The position numbers were made by a program, and so were the translations under genes. From Dasyornis broadbenti (taxonomy: Eukaryota; Chordata; Aves; Passeriformes; Dasyornithidae), in assembly GCA_013397935.1 (NCBI GenBank), contig VZRN01006619.1, positions 857,757 to 921,756 of the forward strand: a stretch of 64,000 nt of DNA. The letters run 5' to 3'. The notes below the pieces were generated by a model, which saw nothing but the letters and a program-made list of their open reading frames with translations, ran no database searches and was not told where the DNA came from. Each line of letters opens with the position of its first letter. The first letter of the stretch is position 1. Below, in pieces: positions 63,001 through 64,000 of this stretch.

Positions 63001-63650
63001 GCTGTCTTATTTTCCTCCCTTTCTTTCTAACTCCTGTTTCTATCCCTGTGACCAAATTTTTGTAGTTAGAAGTAAAACATTTAGTAATAAAGGTCTATTG
63101 AAAACTGGTTTTGTTTTGTAAAAAGGCTTCATTGAAATCTTTTTCCTGTAGGGCACATAAATTCAAGCTGGGTTACTTTATTTTGTATGTGCTTGTTGGT
63201 TTAAAAAAAAAAATTCCAGTAGTAAATCATCTCTTCTGAAGGTCAATTTGATGTGCACATTTTAAATCCAAATGAGCATATAATTTTATGCTTTGGATAC
63301 ATGGCTACATCTGTGATAGTAGGAGAGCTGACACCAACCTTCTGATTCCTAAACAAATGAGAAAAGGCTGAGAAAAATTATTTGCCTTATCCTAGAAGTA
63401 TTTTTGCATCCTGCAGGGAATATGTCCTGTTATGAGTAGACTGGCTTCTTAAACAAAAGAAATACATTTTTTGATGACTTCAGTTTGACTGTGGCACTGC
63501 TGAGCTTTGACATTCTGGGTTGCTTCTTCTGTCAGGTTCTTTAAAGTTTTTCTGGAAGCAATTAAAAGGAAGACTACAAAGATGGCATCTTTTAATGAAG
63601 TCAGCACTCGGAAGACAACTCGGAAGGATTTAGATGATGAGCTAGACAAG
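42038..63650 (+). CDS. POLR1A: POLR1A, RNA polymerase I largest subunit (RPA190/RPA1), 5' 28 exons; 3' end outside window
   Basis: Catalytic subunit of RNA polymerase I, which makes the 47S pre-rRNA in the nucleolus. Exons: 42038-42114, 42589-42793, 43888-44037, 44122-44229, 45179-45264, 45362-45471, 46994-47080, 47745-47847, 48310-48469, 49430-49603, 49770-49892, 50706-50933, 51883-52137, 52472-52663, 53117-53260, 53712-53895, 55102-55184, 55296-55454, 55788-55886, 56744-56896, 57089-57171, 57938-58103, 58604-58825, 59894-60108, 60746-60913, 61568-61703, 62434-62591, 63536-63650. All phases close over 1381 codons; human is 1720 aa. The start MRPPKVVPWRRLVGVSFGMY matches the family. Zinc ligands are C64, C67, C74, H77 and C104, C107, C205, C208. 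The active-site loop NADFDGD is at 586-592. The trigger-loop region is around 961-988. [20 protein letters not shown] is in exon 25. The exons for the acidic insertion and the C-terminal jaw/cleft lie beyond the window. Introns 3 and 13 have GC donors. Confidence 0.97.
42163..42181 (+). promoter_or_regulatory. ZNF143/THAP11-type ACTAC motif in POLR1A intron 1
   Basis: ACTACGAGTCCCAGCGTGC, close to the consensus ACTACAATTCCCAGMATGC. It lies 49 nt after the exon 1 donor in CpG-island DNA and is nearly identical to the copy at 3319-3337. Confidence 0.6.
42589..45471 (+). other. POLR1A: POLR1A exons 2-6, clamp core with zinc sites
   Basis: Exon 2 encodes CATC...CPGHFGH (first zinc motif), exon 3 GSCLNCHMLTCPRAV, and exon 5 CPNCK, which together make the two zinc sites of the clamp. 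Exon 6 gives LVRKEHNSKLTVTYP. Exon 4, with EIEEELNRHVQEM, is the least conserved part, as in other vertebrates. Confidence 0.9.
45472..46993 (+). other. POLR1A intron 6
   Basis: An intron of 1522 bases. It is ordinary non-repetitive sequence with AT-rich ends; I see no exon, RNA gene or clear mobile element in it. Confidence 0.6.
49097..49118. repeat. 22-bp perfect palindrome, POLR1A intron 9
   Basis: TTAAGTTACTT followed by its exact reverse complement AAGTAACTTAA with no spacer. It lies in intron 9 and no function is known. Confidence 0.9.
51070..51133 (+). mobile_element. CR1 3'-terminal fragment, POLR1A intron 12
   Basis: 'ggattcagtgatcttagaag' and 'tcttttccaacctaattgat' match the terminal CR1 words in plus orientation. 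Only the last 65 bases or so are preserved. Confidence 0.75.
51883..52137 (+). other. POLR1A: POLR1A exon 13, active-site loop
   Basis: Exon of 85 codons starting VCRHIKNGDVLLLNRQPTLH. It contains YNADFDGDEMNAHFPQS; the three Asp of NADFDGD (codons at 52033, 52039 and 52045) bind the catalytic Mg ion in all multisubunit RNA polymerases. The exon ends AAG|GCAAGT, a GC donor. Confidence 0.95.
52825..52866. repeat. T and TA-rich simple repeat, POLR1A intron 14
   Basis: A T run, then about ten TA steps, then another T run and AAATATATC. It is low complexity only. Confidence 0.85.
54881..54898. repeat. Homopolymer of 18 T, POLR1A intron 16
   Basis: Uninterrupted T tract followed by GTGG. It is likely variable between individuals. 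Confidence 0.85.
57089..57171 (+). other. POLR1A: POLR1A exon 21, trigger-loop region
   Basis: Encodes [20 protein letters not shown] followed by SRSGYLQR. This [19 protein letters not shown] motif is the trigger loop shared by the largest subunits of RNA polymerases I, II and III, which closes over the incoming nucleotide. Confidence 0.93.
60746..61703 (+). other. POLR1A: POLR1A exons 25-26, conserved cleft segment
   Basis: Exon 25 (60746-60913) encodes [20 protein letters not shown] and [20 protein letters not shown]. Exon 26 (61568-61703) continues RLREILMVASSNIKTPMMSV. These are among the most conserved residues of the polymerase largest subunit. The intron between them holds no recognisable feature. 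Confidence 0.93.
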
Positions 63651-64000
63651 GTACAGAAAAACATTACCCGAAAAACACCTCACTTCCTCTACTTGTTTTT
63701 GAGAACCAGAATTTGAAAAAGCATTGCGTGTTTCAGTGTACACAAAATATGTGAACACTAAATTTCTACTTAAGTATTTTCATACATAAACTGTCTTTGC
63801 ATTCTCGTGAGATTAACAAGGAAGTTAAAGATTTGTGTATTTAATCCTTGTTTTCTTAAGACTGTACTCTGAAAATTTCTTTCAGTTTCTCTGAGACAAA
63901 AGCATATGACTCTGCTTGCTGTCCTGTTGTTGCAGTGGTTGTCAAAACTTCGGGGAAGGTTCTTTGTTAATTGAAATGCTTTTGTATATTCCGTCCGCCA

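Noticed and set aside
1..64000. Search for CRISPR arrays, bacterial operons, phage or toxin genes
   Set aside because: The window is a vertebrate locus with introns; none of these structures is present.

Overview
This window is nuclear DNA from a bird, most likely a passerine or other neoavian. The evidence is several CR1 LINE fragments with avian-type sequence, one avian ERV solo LTR, GT-AG introns, CpG-island promoters, and the conserved gene order MRPL35-IMMT-PTCD3-POLR1A that also occurs at human 2p11.2. The species cannot be fixed from the sequence alone.

Layout. At 1-1841, minus strand, is MRPL35 (mitochondrial large-ribosome protein). Its last two coding exons and a probable first exon are visible; a run of N at 1500-1643 interrupts the gene and one internal exon is not visible. 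At 1842-3051 is the head-to-head promoter region shared with IMMT, split by a CR1 copy. At 3052-23460, plus strand, is IMMT (MIC60/mitofilin), complete in 15 exons (743 aa), including a 15-nt microexon. IMMT and the next gene converge; between their poly(A) signals (23786 and 24177) lies a perfect 18-bp inverted repeat. At 24759-41834, minus strand, is PTCD3 (mitoribosomal small-subunit protein mS39), complete in 24 coding exons (682 aa). Its intron 11 carries a box C/D snoRNA that I assign to SNORD94, with a guide matching U6 C62. PTCD3 and POLR1A start head to head, with 203 bp between their start codons. From 42038 to the window end, plus strand, is POLR1A (largest subunit of RNA polymerase I): 28 exons and 1381 codons are present and the 3' part lies outside the window. 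Two of its introns use GC donors.

Together the locus holds three nuclear genes for mitochondrial proteins (bL35m, MIC60, mS39), one rRNA-transcription gene and one snRNA-modification RNA. Head-to-head pairs share GC-rich, TATA-less promoters, and ACTAC-type ZNF143/THAP11-like motifs occur just downstream of the IMMT and POLR1A starts. All exon borders were derived by reading splice consensus and checking that phases close; for IMMT, PTCD3 and POLR1A every junction closes in frame. I found no evidence of a wholly new biological system. The most worthwhile items are the SNORD94 guide match, the hairpin between the convergent gene ends, the ZNF143-like motif cluster, the LTR touching a PTCD3 splice donor, and an unrecognised exon-like open frame at about 2195-2337.
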